DNA of 64,000 nt from Dehalococcoidia bacterium (GCA_003104995.1 PQAO01000013.1:62001-126000), one strand, 5' to 3'; positions 1 through 8,706 are shown, numbered from the stretch's first letter. Numbers and translations are program-made. Notes: generated from the sequence alone by a model not told the origin.

Positions 1-87
1 CGCCGGACAGGCAACAGCCGCCCACCCGCCTCCCGGAGAGGCTATGCTGGATCCAGCGGACACGACGGAAACGGAGGAGGTGGCGCT

Positions 88-318
88 ATGTCGCTCAAAG
101 ACCTGAACCCGATCGAGGACCTCAAGGGCGCGAAGAAGCTCATTGAAGAGGCCCATCCGCTCAGGGCGCTCAAGGAAGCGCTCACCGAAGGCGCGGAGTA
201 CCTCGACCCTGCCCGCTCCGATGTCCGCGCTGTCGAACCGGAACCCGACACGATCTCCGAGATCGGAGAGCCCGGTGAGCACGGCAAGGCGCACCATCCA
301 TCCGAAGCCCGCCCCTGA
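88..318 (+). CDS. Small acidic hypothetical protein (76 aa)
   Basis: I do not recognise this protein. The ATG is preceded by a purine-rich Shine-Dalgarno region (GGAGGAGGTGG) with a normal spacer, the best argument that it is real. The sequence is hydrophilic: an amphipathic Leu/Lys/Glu-rich first half (residues 1-40, probably helical) and an acidic, Pro-rich second half ending in a His/Glu/Ala tail. There is no signal peptide, membrane segment or Cys motif. It is monocistronic here and converges with the phosphotransferase gene about 50 nt downstream. An antisense frame over the same bases has no RBS and reads as a shadow. Confidence 0.6.
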   Translation: MSLKDLNPIEDLKGAKKLIEEAHPLRALKEALTEGAEYLDPARSDVRAVEPEPDTISEIGEPGEHGKAHHPSEARP

Positions 319-366
319 CCGAACTCGGCAGGGGACACCAGGCTAACCGCTCCACCAGGCGCGCTC

Positions 367-1398
367 TCAGCTGGCCTCGCGACGAAGCCGTTCCGCGAGG
401 CCAGCCCGGTATTTCTCGTCCGCGAACTGCCGCAACGCGGCCGCCCCTTCCGCGAAGAACTGCTCCACAGCCCGGTTCCCCTTGATGAACCGATCCCGGT
501 ATGCCCACGTATTGTGGAGTTGCGACTGCCACCAGAACTCGACGCAGGGCGCGATTGTTTCCGCCTCGAGCGTGTTCTCCCCCCGGTATCCTGCCAGGAA
601 GGCCGTGATCAACGGTCCTTCGAGCAGGCGCGCAAAGGTCAGTGTGCGCAGCACCTCGAATGCCGGCGGGTTCAGGCAGAACCGCTCCCAGTCCACTACC
701 GCTACCGGCTCACCGGTCGCGTCCACCATCAGGTTTCGCTCGTGCGGGTCGCCGTGGCACGGCTGTACGGGGGTCTCCTGGAACTCCGCGGCCGGCCGCG
801 CGGCCCCGCCCTCGAGTAGCGCCAGCTGGTCCCGGATCCAGCCCTGCACCCGCAGCTGCTCCTCCGCCTGCGCCGGGTAGTACCGGATCAGGTCGTCCAC
901 CCGGCTCAGGTCCGCGATCGATTTCTCCGTGTCCCAGCTCAGCTCGGAGTTGCGCTGCAGGTCGCCCACCGGCCAGTCCGCCAGCACCCGGTGTAGCCGC
1001 CCGTTCATCGCTCCCAGCAGGCTGGCCTCGCGCGCCGTCATCGTCCCGCGGAGCAGGCTGCGCCCCTCGACCCACGGGAAGACGGCCCAAAGCTCTCCGC
1101 CGATACCGACTACAGTGCGCCCGCTGCCATCGGCAATCGGGGGCGCAACCGGGATGCCACGCTCGCCCGCCCAGCGGGTAACGGCGTGTTCGCGTTCGAT
1201 GCGCTCACGGCTGCGAGAGGGCTGGTAGCAGCGCACGAACCGCGCGCCCGCCGATGTCTTCACCCGGTAGTTGGCGTTCGATACCGACTGCGCGACCGGC
1301 TCGGGCTCGCCGCTCAGTTCCCACCCGTACAATCGCGCCAGCCCGGCGATGGCTGCCCTGTGCGCGGGAGAAATGCCCGGTTCGGGCTCGGGCGGCAT
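367..1398 (-). CDS. APH/choline-kinase-fold phosphotransferase
   Basis: Predicted cytoplasmic small-molecule kinase of the aminoglycoside phosphotransferase (APH, PF01636) superfamily, 343 aa. Visible features are an N-terminal lobe with SNANYRV near residue 40, the catalytic loop HGDPHERN at 215-222 (Brenner motif) and the metal-binding Asp of VVDWERF at 236. Stress-related kinases of the SrkA/YihE and homoserine-kinase-like types share this layout, so the substrate cannot be named. The reading frame stays open for 91 codons upstream, but that part is antisense to the Nudix gene; the ATG at 1398 overlaps the Nudix stop (TGATG), so the pair is translationally coupled. Confidence 0.8.
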   Translation of the reverse strand: MPPEPEPGISPAHRAAIAGLARLYGWELSGEPEPVAQSVSNANYRVKTSAGARFVRCYQPSRSRERIEREHAVTRWAGERGIPVAPPIADGSGRTVVGIGGELWAVFPWVEGRSLLRGTMTAREASLLGAMNGRLHRVLADWPVGDLQRNSELSWDTEKSIADLSRVDDLIRYYPAQAEEQLRVQGWIRDQLALLEGGAARPAAEFQETPVQPCHGDPHERNLMVDATGEPVAVVDWERFCLNPPAFEVLRTLTFARLLEGPLITAFLAGYRGENTLEAETIAPCVEFWWQSQLHNTWAYRDRFIKGNRAVEQFFAEGAAALRQFADEKYRAGLAERLRREAS

Positions 1399-1883
1399 CA
1401 CCAGCGGCCTGCCCGGGGCGGCACACCCGCCTTCAGTTCCGCCAGCCGGCGTGCTGCCCCCGGCGAAAGCCCCTCTGGCAGCGCATCGAGCGGAAACCAC
1501 TCTGCCCGCGCGATCTCGTTGTTCGGCGCGACCGGACGCACGTCGAAATCGCGCGAAACAAAGATCGCCACGTGGTCGCTCTTCTCTTCGGAAAACGCGC
1601 TGTAGATACCGAACAGCTGGAGGCTGCGCACCGTCGCTCCGGCCTCTTCCTCCGCCTCGCGGCGGATGCATTCTTCGAGCGACTCACCCTTGTCCACGCC
1701 GCCGCCGGGGAGGTACCACCCTGGCCGGTACGTGTGTTCGACAAGCAGCACCCGGTCATCGCGGAGCAGGATGATGCGCGCACCGAGCGTGATCGGGTGG
1801 AACAGCCGCCAGCGCAGCCGCTCGCCCTCCCACGCCAGGCGCCGCAGCGCCTTGCCCGCTTCCAGCCACGCTCGCTGCACCAT
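1398..1883 (-). CDS. Nudix hydrolase
   Basis: Predicted nucleoside-diphosphate-X hydrolase of 161 aa. The Nudix box is complete: Gly-x5-Glu-x7-REAEEEAGA around residues 62-84, giving the metal-binding Glu cluster. The substrate could be oxidised nucleotides or nucleotide sugars and cannot be read from the sequence. It is the first gene of a two-gene operon with the phosphotransferase (1-nt overlap). There is no Shine-Dalgarno before the ATG; instead a TAGGCT hexamer sits 6 nt upstream, fitting a leaderless transcript. Confidence 0.88.
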   Translation of the reverse strand: MVQRAWLEAGKALRRLAWEGERLRWRLFHPITLGARIILLRDDRVLLVEHTYRPGWYLPGGGVDKGESLEECIRREAEEEAGATVRSLQLFGIYSAFSEEKSDHVAIFVSRDFDVRPVAPNNEIARAEWFPLDALPEGLSPGAARRLAELKAGVPPRAGRW

Positions 1884-1889
1884 CGCCCC

Positions 1890-1895
1890 AGCCTA
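1890..1895 (-). promoter_or_regulatory. -10 hexamer of leaderless promoter (Nudix operon)
   Basis: TAGGCT on the minus strand, 6 nt before the Nudix ATG, with no ribosome binding site between. Spacing would put the transcription start at or beside the start codon. No clear -35 box seen. Confidence 0.5.
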
Positions 1896-1954
1896 CCGCC
1901 CCGGTGCCGGAGCGGCGACCGGACCATCGGGCGTTGGCACATCCGGGGAGAGTG

Positions 1955-3229
1955 CTACAACACCACCCCCGCGGCGCGCAGCTGCTCGATCTGCTCCCCG
2001 CTCAGGCCGGCTTCGGCCAGCACCTGATCGTTGTGCTCCCCGAGCATCGGGCTCGGCACCTCCACCTTCAGCGGTGTTCCCGACATCTGGAATGCCGGCC
2101 CCACCATCTTCAGCGACCCCAGGAGCGGATGGTCGAGCTCCACCTGGAGCCCGTTCGCCAGCGTCTGTGGGTGGTTGAACAGCTCCTCGATGAAGTAGAG
2201 CGGACCCGCCGGCACGCCGTGCTTCTCAAACAGCGCCGACCACTCTTCCGTCGTCTTCGTCCGGTAGAGCGCCTCTGCTTCCCTTACGAAGGCCGGCCCG
2301 TTTACGTCCCAGCCCTCCGGGTTCGCCTCGAACGAGCCGTCGGGCTTGAACCGTGGGTCTTTCAGGCCGGTCGCGGCAAGCAGCTTCAACCGCAGCGCCA
2401 TGCTCAGCGCACCCACCGCGATGAACCCGTCGCTCGTCTGGTACACGCGGTAGTACACGTTGCCGGCAGCCCCCGGCCGGTACTTCTTCTGCACCGCCAC
2501 CTGCTCCATGAAGGTCTTCATCTCCGACCGGGCCTGCTTAAAGCCCTCCAGCATCGGCGGGATGATGTCGTTGTCGAACGCATCGATCCAGGTGAACTGG
2601 CTCGTCTGCATGGCAATCGCCGTGCCCATCAGCGTGCAGTCGATCCGCTGGCCCTTGCCCGTCTTTTCCCGCACGAACAGCGCCGCGCAGATGGCATTCG
2701 ACATCTGGATGCCGGTCGCATAGTCAGCGATTGCGGGGTACACGTAGGCGGGCACGTCCCCTTCCAGCTTCGCCTCGCCGGCCATGAGCCCCGTGAGTGC
2801 CTGCACGACGATGTCGTAGCCGCCGCGCCGCGCAAGCGGCCCCTGGCGCCCGAACGCCGTGTTTTCGCAATACACGATCCGCGGGTTGATCGCGCTCAGC
2901 GTCGCGTAGTCGATCCGCAACTGCTCGGCGACGCCCGGCCGGTAGTTGATGATCACGACATCGGCGTCCTTCACCAGTGTGTGGATGACCTGCTGCGCCT
3001 CCGGCCGCGTCATGTCCATCGCCACGCCGCGCTTGCCCCGGTTCAGGCTCGCATACGTCCGCGACTCCTTCGGCACCAGTTCGACCGAGAGGCGCCAGGG
3101 CTCACCCTCCAGTGGCTCGAACTTTGTCACGTCCGCGCCCATGTCCGCCAGGTGCATGCCGCAAAACGGCCCCGCGATGATCTGGGTGAACTCAAGTACC
3201 CTGACACCTTCCAGTGGACCAGAACCCAT
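1955..3229 (-). CDS. CaiB/BaiF family class III CoA-transferase
   Basis: Predicted CoA-transferase (PF02515), 424 aa, moving CoA between acyl groups in the cytoplasm. The N-terminal signature LEGVRVLEF and GADVTKFEP (residues 6-38) is typical. The Asp of IADYATG is residue 169, the position of the catalytic Asp169 that forms the aspartyl-CoA anhydride in formyl-CoA transferase (Frc, family knowledge). Substrate unknown; carnitine, formate/oxalate, bile acid and succinyl/itaconyl relatives share the fold. An SD-like GAGGGGG precedes the ATG and a TAGAAT hexamer lies about 30 nt upstream. A MarR gene lies just upstream on the same strand and may control it. Confidence 0.88.
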   Translation of the reverse strand: MGSGPLEGVRVLEFTQIIAGPFCGMHLADMGADVTKFEPLEGEPWRLSVELVPKESRTYASLNRGKRGVAMDMTRPEAQQVIHTLVKDADVVIINYRPGVAEQLRIDYATLSAINPRIVYCENTAFGRQGPLARRGGYDIVVQALTGLMAGEAKLEGDVPAYVYPAIADYATGIQMSNAICAALFVREKTGKGQRIDCTLMGTAIAMQTSQFTWIDAFDNDIIPPMLEGFKQARSEMKTFMEQVAVQKKYRPGAAGNVYYRVYQTSDGFIAVGALSMALRLKLLAATGLKDPRFKPDGSFEANPEGWDVNGPAFVREAEALYRTKTTEEWSALFEKHGVPAGPLYFIEELFNHPQTLANGLQVELDHPLLGSLKMVGPAFQMSGTPLKVEVPSPMLGEHNDQVLAEAGLSGEQIEQLRAAGVVL

Positions 3230-3313
3230 GAAGACAGACCCCCTCGGCGCGCTATTCTAACGTGTACGTGAGGGTGCGCCAGTTCCGCCGGACTTTCCAG
3301 GTCCGGCTCTTCC

Positions 3314-3877
3314 TCAGGCGCCCGCCGCAGCCTGTGCGGTCTCTGCCGCCCCGGCCCGCACCGGCGTCCCCGCCGATTTCCGCGTCCGGTCCAGGTTCAT
3401 CGTCCAGAACTTCCGTCCGATGCGCGCAAGCAGCGCCTTCTCTTCCGGGTCGAGCGCGCCCATCAGTGTGCCCAGGGTCGCGATGTACGCCTCGGCTCCA
3501 CGTTCCAGGAGCTCCGCCCCCGATGTCGTCATCTCGACGGAGACGAGCCGCCGGTCGTTGGTCGCCCGCTTCCGCACGATGTGTCCGCCCTCTTCCAGCC
3601 GGTTCAACGCGCTCGTCACCGCCGGGCGGCTCAACCAGAGTGTCCGGGCCAGCAGCCGCGGTTCGCTCCGCGGCACCAGGGCAAGCACCCAGAGGATCCG
3701 CCACGATTCGTAGCTCAATCCCAGTGGCCGCAGCACCTCGCCAAAGCCGCTGTACAGGAGTTGGCCGGCCGATATCACGTTGTAACTCGCCCAGAAGTCG
3801 ACCAGGCTTGCGCCGCGGGCTTCGAGCCACTGCGCCGCCCTCCGTTCCGTGGTACTGAGTTCGGGGTCTTCGATCAC
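3314..3877 (-). CDS. MarR family transcriptional regulator
   Basis: Winged-helix regulator of 187 aa. The MarR core runs from about residue 35 to 150: recognition-helix region LSRPAVTSALNRLEEGG, then the wing with KRATNDRRLVSVEMT (the D-x-R motif of MarR proteins). The GTG start at 3877 is chosen because the family N-terminus begins near it; an A-rich stretch (TAAAAACT) lies immediately upstream and no SD is visible. MarR proteins usually bind a small aromatic or acyl ligand and repress adjacent genes, so the CoA-transferase 84 nt downstream is the obvious target, by inference. The Ala/Thr-rich C-terminal 20 residues look unstructured. Confidence 0.88.
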   Translation of the reverse strand: MIEDPELSTTERRAAQWLEARGASLVDFWASYNVISAGQLLYSGFGEVLRPLGLSYESWRILWVLALVPRSEPRLLARTLWLSRPAVTSALNRLEEGGHIVRKRATNDRRLVSVEMTTSGAELLERGAEAYIATLGTLMGALDPEEKALLARIGRKFWTMNLDRTRKSAGTPVRAGAAETAQAAAGA

Positions 3878-3958
3878 CGGCAGTTTTTAGCAGGTGTCCT
3901 CTCGTTACTCAAGTCCCGTCTCCCGCGGCGGGTCACTCAGCACCCCGCCCGGGAACGC

Positions 3959-3985
3959 CGAAGGCGCCCTCGCGGGGCGCCTTCG
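3959..3985 (-). terminator. Hairpin after universal stress protein gene
   Basis: An 11-bp perfect stem (CGAAGGCGCCC, 3959-3969, with 3975-3985) and 5-nt loop sit 22 nt past the Usp stop codon. No U-run follows, so this is a candidate terminator or mRNA 3-prime stabiliser only. Confidence 0.55.
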
Positions 3986-4006
3986 AACACGCTTCAATCC
4001 GCCCGC

Positions 4007-4837
4007 TCAGACCTGGGGGATCACCAGCACCGTTCGCGAGGTACTGTGAATCACCCGGTCGGTGGTGCTCCCGAGCGCGATCCGTTTCGCGAGGCCCTTG
4101 CCCGTCGACGTCAGGACGATGAGCCCGGCGTCATGTTGGTCGGCAGCTTCCAGCACGGCCGTGGCGGCGTCGCCCTGCATCAGGACGTACTTCTCGCCTG
4201 GCTGCGCCGTCGCTTGCAGGTACTCTTTCGCGGCAGCCTCCAGCGTCGCGCCAAGGTCGGCCGGGTAGTACGAAAACTCGATCCCGGCTGGCGGCGGGAG
4301 GCTGAACGCCCGCACCAGCACAATGGGCACGTTCGATGCCGTGGCCAGCTTTCGTGCCATAACCAGTCCCTGCTCCGCTTCTGGCGATCCATCAAGCCCC
4401 ACCACGATCGCCTTCCCCGGGACCGGCACCGTCGGCTGCTCCACACCAGGCTCGGCCAGCACCGGCACCCGGGCGCCCCGAATCACCTTGTCGGCCACGC
4501 TACCCACGATCATCGCGCGGAACCCGCCACGCCCGCGCGTCGCAATGACGATCATCGAGGCGCTCTCCGACTCCTTCAGGATCTCGTCGGCCGCCGACCC
4601 GGCGATCACGTCGCAGCGAGTCTCACCGAGATCGTGCTCGGCGGCCACGTCCTTCGTATAGGCGCGGAACGTCTCTGCGGCCTTGCCCCGCTCGTTCTCG
4701 GGCACGTCCGTATCCAGCACGTGCAAGAAGCGAATCGGCGCCCCGGTGATGCGTGCGAGCCACGCTGCATCCGGGAGCGCGTTCTCCGCCAGTTTCGAGC
4801 CGTCGAGCGGCACCAGGATGGGGCGTTGCTCTGCCAT
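4007..4837 (-). CDS. Tandem-domain universal stress protein
   Basis: Protein of 276 aa made of two consecutive Usp domains (PF00582), about residues 5-140 and 148-276. Each keeps the ATP-binding pattern G-x2-G-x9-G-S/T: GRGGFRAMIVGS in the first and GKGLAKRIALGS in the second, so both probably bind ATP. Usp proteins are cytoplasmic stress-survival factors without a single fixed reaction. The ATG at 4837 is chosen because GAGG lies 6 nt upstream; the frame extends 22 codons further without an RBS. It is divergent from the multicopper oxidase gene across 232 nt. Confidence 0.88.
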   Translation of the reverse strand: MAEQRPILVPLDGSKLAENALPDAAWLARITGAPIRFLHVLDTDVPENERGKAAETFRAYTKDVAAEHDLGETRCDVIAGSAADEILKESESASMIVIATRGRGGFRAMIVGSVADKVIRGARVPVLAEPGVEQPTVPVPGKAIVVGLDGSPEAEQGLVMARKLATASNVPIVLVRAFSLPPPAGIEFSYYPADLGATLEAAAKEYLQATAQPGEKYVLMQGDAATAVLEAADQHDAGLIVLTSTGKGLAKRIALGSTTDRVIHSTSRTVLVIPQV

Positions 4838-5069
4838 CGGAAACCTCATTCGCTGGGTGTTTGCGCAAGCATGAACCATGTTCGCCCACGGTGCGAGCGC
4901 CACCTGGCCCCTGGCTCACGGCCGTCCGGCGCATGAAATTGAGAAATCCGTCACAATAGGTCCGAATGACCACCGGCTCTTAGCCATAAGGCCCTCGGCG
5001 CCCCGCAGTTTGCTGCGATGACGCCCCGAAAAAACCAAAAACTCTCTAGGCAGGAGGCCGAACGAAAAC

Positions 5070-6353
5070 GTGTCCCAACCCAATTCCACCGATCTCCCAA
5101 CCATCCAAAAGGTGAAGCTCGATAGGCGCGGCTTCTTGCGTAAGGCCGGCGTCGTCGGCGCCGCATTGCCCGTCGCGGGCGGAATGATTGCCGCCGCCTG
5201 CTACGAGGACCCCTCCGGAGCCAGGCTCGAGCCCTCCGGCGTCCCCGCCAGCAACGTCAAGCCCAACCCCAACCCTGCCACCCAGCCCGGCCCGGTTGAG
5301 GCCGTCAGCGAGGAATGGAAGAAGATTGACGCCGAACACCAGGCCGGTGTCGTCAACTTCCTCAAGAACCAGAAGGAGGCCCTCACCGAGGGCCGTGGCA
5401 ACGTCCCCCTCGAACCGCGCATCGAAGACGGCGTCAAGGTCTGGGACCTCACGGTGGACGAAGTCGACTGGGAAGTGGCTCCTGGCCAGGTCGTCAAGGC
5501 CCGCGGCTACAACAACATGGTCCCCGGCCCGATCCTCCGCGGCACCGTCGGCGATCGCGTTCGCATCAACGTCAAGAACAACCTCGAACACAGCACCTCG
5601 GTCCACTGGCACGGCATCTACGTGCCGAACAACATGGATGGCGTGCCCTTCCTCACCCAGGAACCCATCCAGCCCGGGGGGAGCTTCACCTACGAGTTCA
5701 CTCTCCGGAACTCCGGCTCCCACATGTACCACTCCCACCACGACTCGGCCGACCAGGTGAACCGCGGCCTCCTTGGCGCCTTCATCGTCGAGCCCCAGGA
5801 CAAGGCGGCCTATCCGCCGTACGACCGCGAAGTCATCCTCATCATGAACGACTCACTTCTCGGCTTCACGCTCAACGGCAAGGGCTTCCCCGCCACTGAC
5901 GCCATCGTCGCCAGGAAGGGCGAGCGGGTCCTCATCCGCTGGATGAACGAGGGCATGATGTACCACCCCATGCACCTGCACGGGCTGACCATGGAGGTCT
6001 TTCAGCGGGATGGGTATCCCGTCGTGCCCCCATACGTCTGCGACACCATCGACGTACCCCCCGGGAACCGCTTCGACTGCATCATCGATTGCGCCGAGGC
6101 CGGTCTCTGGGCGTTCCACTGCCATGTGCTCAGCCATGCCGAAAACTCGTCCGGGTTCTTCGGACTCGTCACCGTCATGGCCGTCGAGGACGAAACCTTC
6201 AAGGTTGCCGACCTCCTGAACCGCGTCGAAGCCCTCGACATCCCCGACCCGCGCCTGCGTGTCGGGGCGGCGGGCGCCAACGCCGGCCAGGACATCAAGG
6301 CCAGCGCAAAGAGCAAGGGTGCGTTCGCCGTCTGGTGTGATACCCAGGCTTAG
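5070..6353 (+). CDS. Tat-exported two-domain multicopper oxidase
   Basis: Predicted extracytoplasmic laccase-like copper oxidase, 427 aa, GTG start with AGGAGG upstream. The N-terminus has a twin-arginine signal (DRRGFLRKAG, residues 18-27), a hydrophobic run and AAAC at 41-44, which could be a lipobox, so it may be a membrane-anchored Tat lipoprotein. A linker (45-120) is followed by two cupredoxin domains with all four copper motifs: HWH 179-181, HSH 221-223, HPMHLH 299-304, HCHVLSH 350-356. No middle domain is present, as in two-domain laccases. The usual axial Met after the last motif is not seen; the region reads AENSSGFFG, suggesting a Phe. Substrate unknown (phenolics, metal ions or nitrite-type chemistry). 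Confidence 0.85.
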   Translation: MSQPNSTDLPTIQKVKLDRRGFLRKAGVVGAALPVAGGMIAAACYEDPSGARLEPSGVPASNVKPNPNPATQPGPVEAVSEEWKKIDAEHQAGVVNFLKNQKEALTEGRGNVPLEPRIEDGVKVWDLTVDEVDWEVAPGQVVKARGYNNMVPGPILRGTVGDRVRINVKNNLEHSTSVHWHGIYVPNNMDGVPFLTQEPIQPGGSFTYEFTLRNSGSHMYHSHHDSADQVNRGLLGAFIVEPQDKAAYPPYDREVILIMNDSLLGFTLNGKGFPATDAIVARKGERVLIRWMNEGMMYHPMHLHGLTMEVFQRDGYPVVPPYVCDTIDVPPGNRFDCIIDCAEAGLWAFHCHVLSHAENSSGFFGLVTVMAVEDETFKVADLLNRVEALDIPDPRLRVGAAGANAGQDIKASAKSKGAFAVWCDTQA

Positions 6354-6387
6354 CGCCGGAACCCTGCCGGGAACTCCGATAGTGCAG

Positions 6388-6413
6388 CGGGCCAGCCCGA
6401 CCGGGCTGGCCCG
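6388..6413 (+). terminator. Intrinsic-type hairpin after multicopper oxidase
   Basis: Perfect 12-bp inverted repeat (CGGGCCAGCCCG with its complement) separated by 2 nt, 35 nt after the stop codon and followed by a short pyrimidine tract. Confidence 0.65.
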
Positions 6414-6570
6414 TCCTTCGTCTGATTCCAGGTCGCACACTGAACCGCCAGGACAACAGCCGCAACCCTCGCGCGAAGCTCAATCTTTCACCCATTCTGT
6501 GAAGCAGCTCACAGTAGCCCCCGGGGCGCCGCGTCTACAGTCCGCCCGGACGGGCTGTCGGGAGGGGGCC

Positions 6571-7521
6571 GTGTTGACCGAGGACGCACTCGGACGGTCG
6601 GCCGGACTTGCAGCGCTCGCGTTGGCCGCCGCGGAACAAGCTGTCCGGAATGGCCAGTTCAATCTTGCCAAAGTCCTCCGCGCCACCGCCCACGCCCACC
6701 GCGCGCTCGCTCACGGCCTTGCCCGCGAGCGGCTTGGCGTGCTCGAACCCGCATCCCTTATCGAGCACGCTCTCGATTCCACCCGCTCCCTGCTCGCCGA
6801 AACGATGCCCGTCTCCACTCAGCCCGGCGCCGCCGCCAGTGCCGCCGCCATCCTCGACAAGGCCCTGGTCAGCCTCCAGGACCAGCCGGATGTCTCCGAA
6901 CGTGACGTCGCCCAGTTCCTCTGGGGCTGTCATCTCTGCGGCTACCTGGCCGAAGGCCGCCGTCCCGATTCCTGTCCCGTCTGTGGGGCCCTTGCCCCCG
7001 ACTTCGAGATGTTCGCCCCGTTCTATGCCCAGACCAGCGAACGCCTGGGCCGCATGAGTCCCCACGAGATCCTTGACACGCTCTTCTCCTCGCCCGCCGC
7101 CCTCGAAGCAGAGATCCGGGCCGCAACCCCGGCCATGCTTGCCGCGCGCCCGGCCGAAGGCGAATGGAGCCTTTCGGAATTGGTCGCCCACATCATCGAG
7201 ACCGACCTCCTCTTCGCTGCCCGCGTGCATGCAGTCCTTGCCCAGAACGATGCCCCCGTCGACGGACAGGTCATGCCCTGGTTGCTCCACGTCGGGAAAG
7301 GTTATGAATCGCTCGACGCGGCGGCGCTCATCGACCGCTTTCGAAACTCCCGTTCGGCCTCGCTCGCCCTCATCCAGGACCTTGCGCCCCGCGACTGGGC
7401 CCGCCGCGCGAACATGCGCGGCTCTGTTGCGACCCTCCTGGATTTCGGGACGTGGATCGCGAACCACGACACCGGCCACCTGCAGCAGGTCCGCCGCATG
7501 GTCCGCCAGCTCCGGGTCTAG
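6571..7521 (+). CDS. Helical domain - rubredoxin-like - DinB fusion protein
   Basis: Protein of 316 aa with three parts. Residues 1-115 are Ala-rich helices with scattered His/Glu, reminiscent of but not proven to be a ferritin-like/rubrerythrin four-helix bundle. Residues 118-147 form a rubredoxin-type metal ribbon (CHLC 120-123, CPVC 135-138). Residues 160-316 resemble the DinB/YfiT four-helix family, with the expected His triad at H207, H299 and H303 (NHDTGH). It may therefore bind two different metals. GTG at 6571 is chosen, although TTG at 6574 gives better spacing to GGAGGGGG. Its stop codon shares the palindrome CTAG with the stop of the convergent thiolase gene. Function unknown; redox or thiol detoxification is a guess. 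Confidence 0.75.
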   Translation: MLTEDALGRSAGLAALALAAAEQAVRNGQFNLAKVLRATAHAHRALAHGLARERLGVLEPASLIEHALDSTRSLLAETMPVSTQPGAAASAAAILDKALVSLQDQPDVSERDVAQFLWGCHLCGYLAEGRRPDSCPVCGALAPDFEMFAPFYAQTSERLGRMSPHEILDTLFSSPAALEAEIRAATPAMLAARPAEGEWSLSELVAHIIETDLLFAARVHAVLAQNDAPVDGQVMPWLLHVGKGYESLDAAALIDRFRNSRSASLALIQDLAPRDWARRANMRGSVATLLDFGTWIANHDTGHLQQVRRMVRQLRV

Positions 7522-8693
7522 ACCGCTTCGAGGAGGATCGCGTCGCCCTGGCCGGTCCCCGAGCAGATCGCTCCCACCGCGTACTTCCCGCTCGTCTCCT
7601 GCAGCTGGTAGGCAAGGGTCAGCGCCAGCCGCGCTCCGCTCGCCCCGATCGGGTGGCCCATCGCCACCGATCCCCCGTGCCGGTTGACGCGCTCAGGGTC
7701 CCAGTTCAGCTCCTGTCCGCAAATCAGGGGCACGCACGCGAACGCTTCATTCACTTCGATCGCCGCCATGTCGTCGATCGAAAGCCCGGTCTTCGCCAGC
7801 ACCTTTTTGATGGCGTGCGCCGAGGCAACCGGGAACTCCCGGGGGAGCCCCGCCGATTCGGCCCATCCGGCGATGCGTGCCAGGGGCTTCGCCTTCATCC
7901 GTGCCGCTTCTTCTTCGGAGGCAATCAGCAGCATCGCCGCGCCGTCGGTCACGCCCGGCGCGTTCCCGGCCGTGATCGCCTTCGTCCCGTAGACGGTGTT
8001 GATCCGCGCCAGCCGCTCAACGGTCGAGTTCGGCCGGGGGCCCTCGTCTTTCGCCAGTGCAACGTGATTCGGGTCGCGCTTGTTCGGCACGGGCGTGATC
8101 TCGCGCTCGTAGTAGCCCGACTCCTGGGCCGCGCCCCACCGCCGCTGGCTGGTCACCGACCACGCGTCCATCTCCTCGCGCGATACCTCGCGCTGGGCCG
8201 CCATGTCGTCGGCCTGGTTTGCCATGTGCACGTCGTCGAAGGCGCACCAGAGCCCGTCGAAAACCATCCCGTCGACGAGTGTCTTGTTCCCCATCCTTGC
8301 GCCCCAGCGGGTGTACGTGTCGTAGTAGGGCACATTGCTCATCGATTCCATTCCGCCTGCGAGCATCATCCGTGCCTCGCCCGAGCGGATGAGCCCGGCC
8401 GCCAGCGTTACCGCTCGCATGCCGCTCCCGCACACTTTGTTGATGAGGGTGCTGGGCGTGGCCGGTGGCAGTCCGCCCGCCATGAGCGCCTGGCGGCTGG
8501 GCAGTTGGCCCGCTCCCGCCTGCAACACCTGCCCCAGGATCACGTTGTCGATGGCCGCCGGGTCCACGCCGTTTCGCTCTACCAGCCGCCGGATGAGCAG
8601 GGCCGCCAGGTCCGATGCGCGGTGCTCCTTCAGCGCCCCGCCGAACTTGCCCCACGGGGTCCGCGTCGCGTCGATGATGAGGGCGTCACTCAC
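7518..8693 (-). CDS. Acetyl-CoA acetyltransferase (thiolase)
   Basis: Predicted thiolase of 391 aa, condensing or cleaving acyl-CoA in fatty-acid or acetoacetyl-CoA metabolism. The catalytic residues are in place: Cys88 in KVCGSG (acyl acceptor), His347 in GHPIGASGAR, and Cys377 in the C-terminal loop. That loop reads CSGTGQG rather than the common CxGGGxG, a minor variant. The DUF3237 gene lies 42 nt upstream on the same strand. The GTG start has TACGCT 7 nt upstream, fitting its own leaderless promoter. Confidence 0.9.
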   Translation of the reverse strand: MSDALIIDATRTPWGKFGGALKEHRASDLAALLIRRLVERNGVDPAAIDNVILGQVLQAGAGQLPSRQALMAGGLPPATPSTLINKVCGSGMRAVTLAAGLIRSGEARMMLAGGMESMSNVPYYDTYTRWGARMGNKTLVDGMVFDGLWCAFDDVHMANQADDMAAQREVSREEMDAWSVTSQRRWGAAQESGYYEREITPVPNKRDPNHVALAKDEGPRPNSTVERLARINTVYGTKAITAGNAPGVTDGAAMLLIASEEEAARMKAKPLARIAGWAESAGLPREFPVASAHAIKKVLAKTGLSIDDMAAIEVNEAFACVPLICGQELNWDPERVNRHGGSVAMGHPIGASGARLALTLAYQLQETSGKYAVGAICSGTGQGDAILLEAV

Positions 8694-8700
8694 GCCTCCG

Positions 8701-8706
8701 AGCGTA
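8701..8706 (-). promoter_or_regulatory. -10 hexamer of leaderless promoter (thiolase)
   Basis: TACGCT on the minus strand, 7 nt before the GTG start of the thiolase gene. A GGAGG also occurs but is only 2 nt from the GTG, too close for a normal SD. Confidence 0.45.

Noticed and set aside
1904..3271. 455-codon plus-strand frame over the CoA-transferase
   Set aside because: Arg/His/Pro-rich antisense composition without motifs; the minus-strand CoA-transferase is clear.
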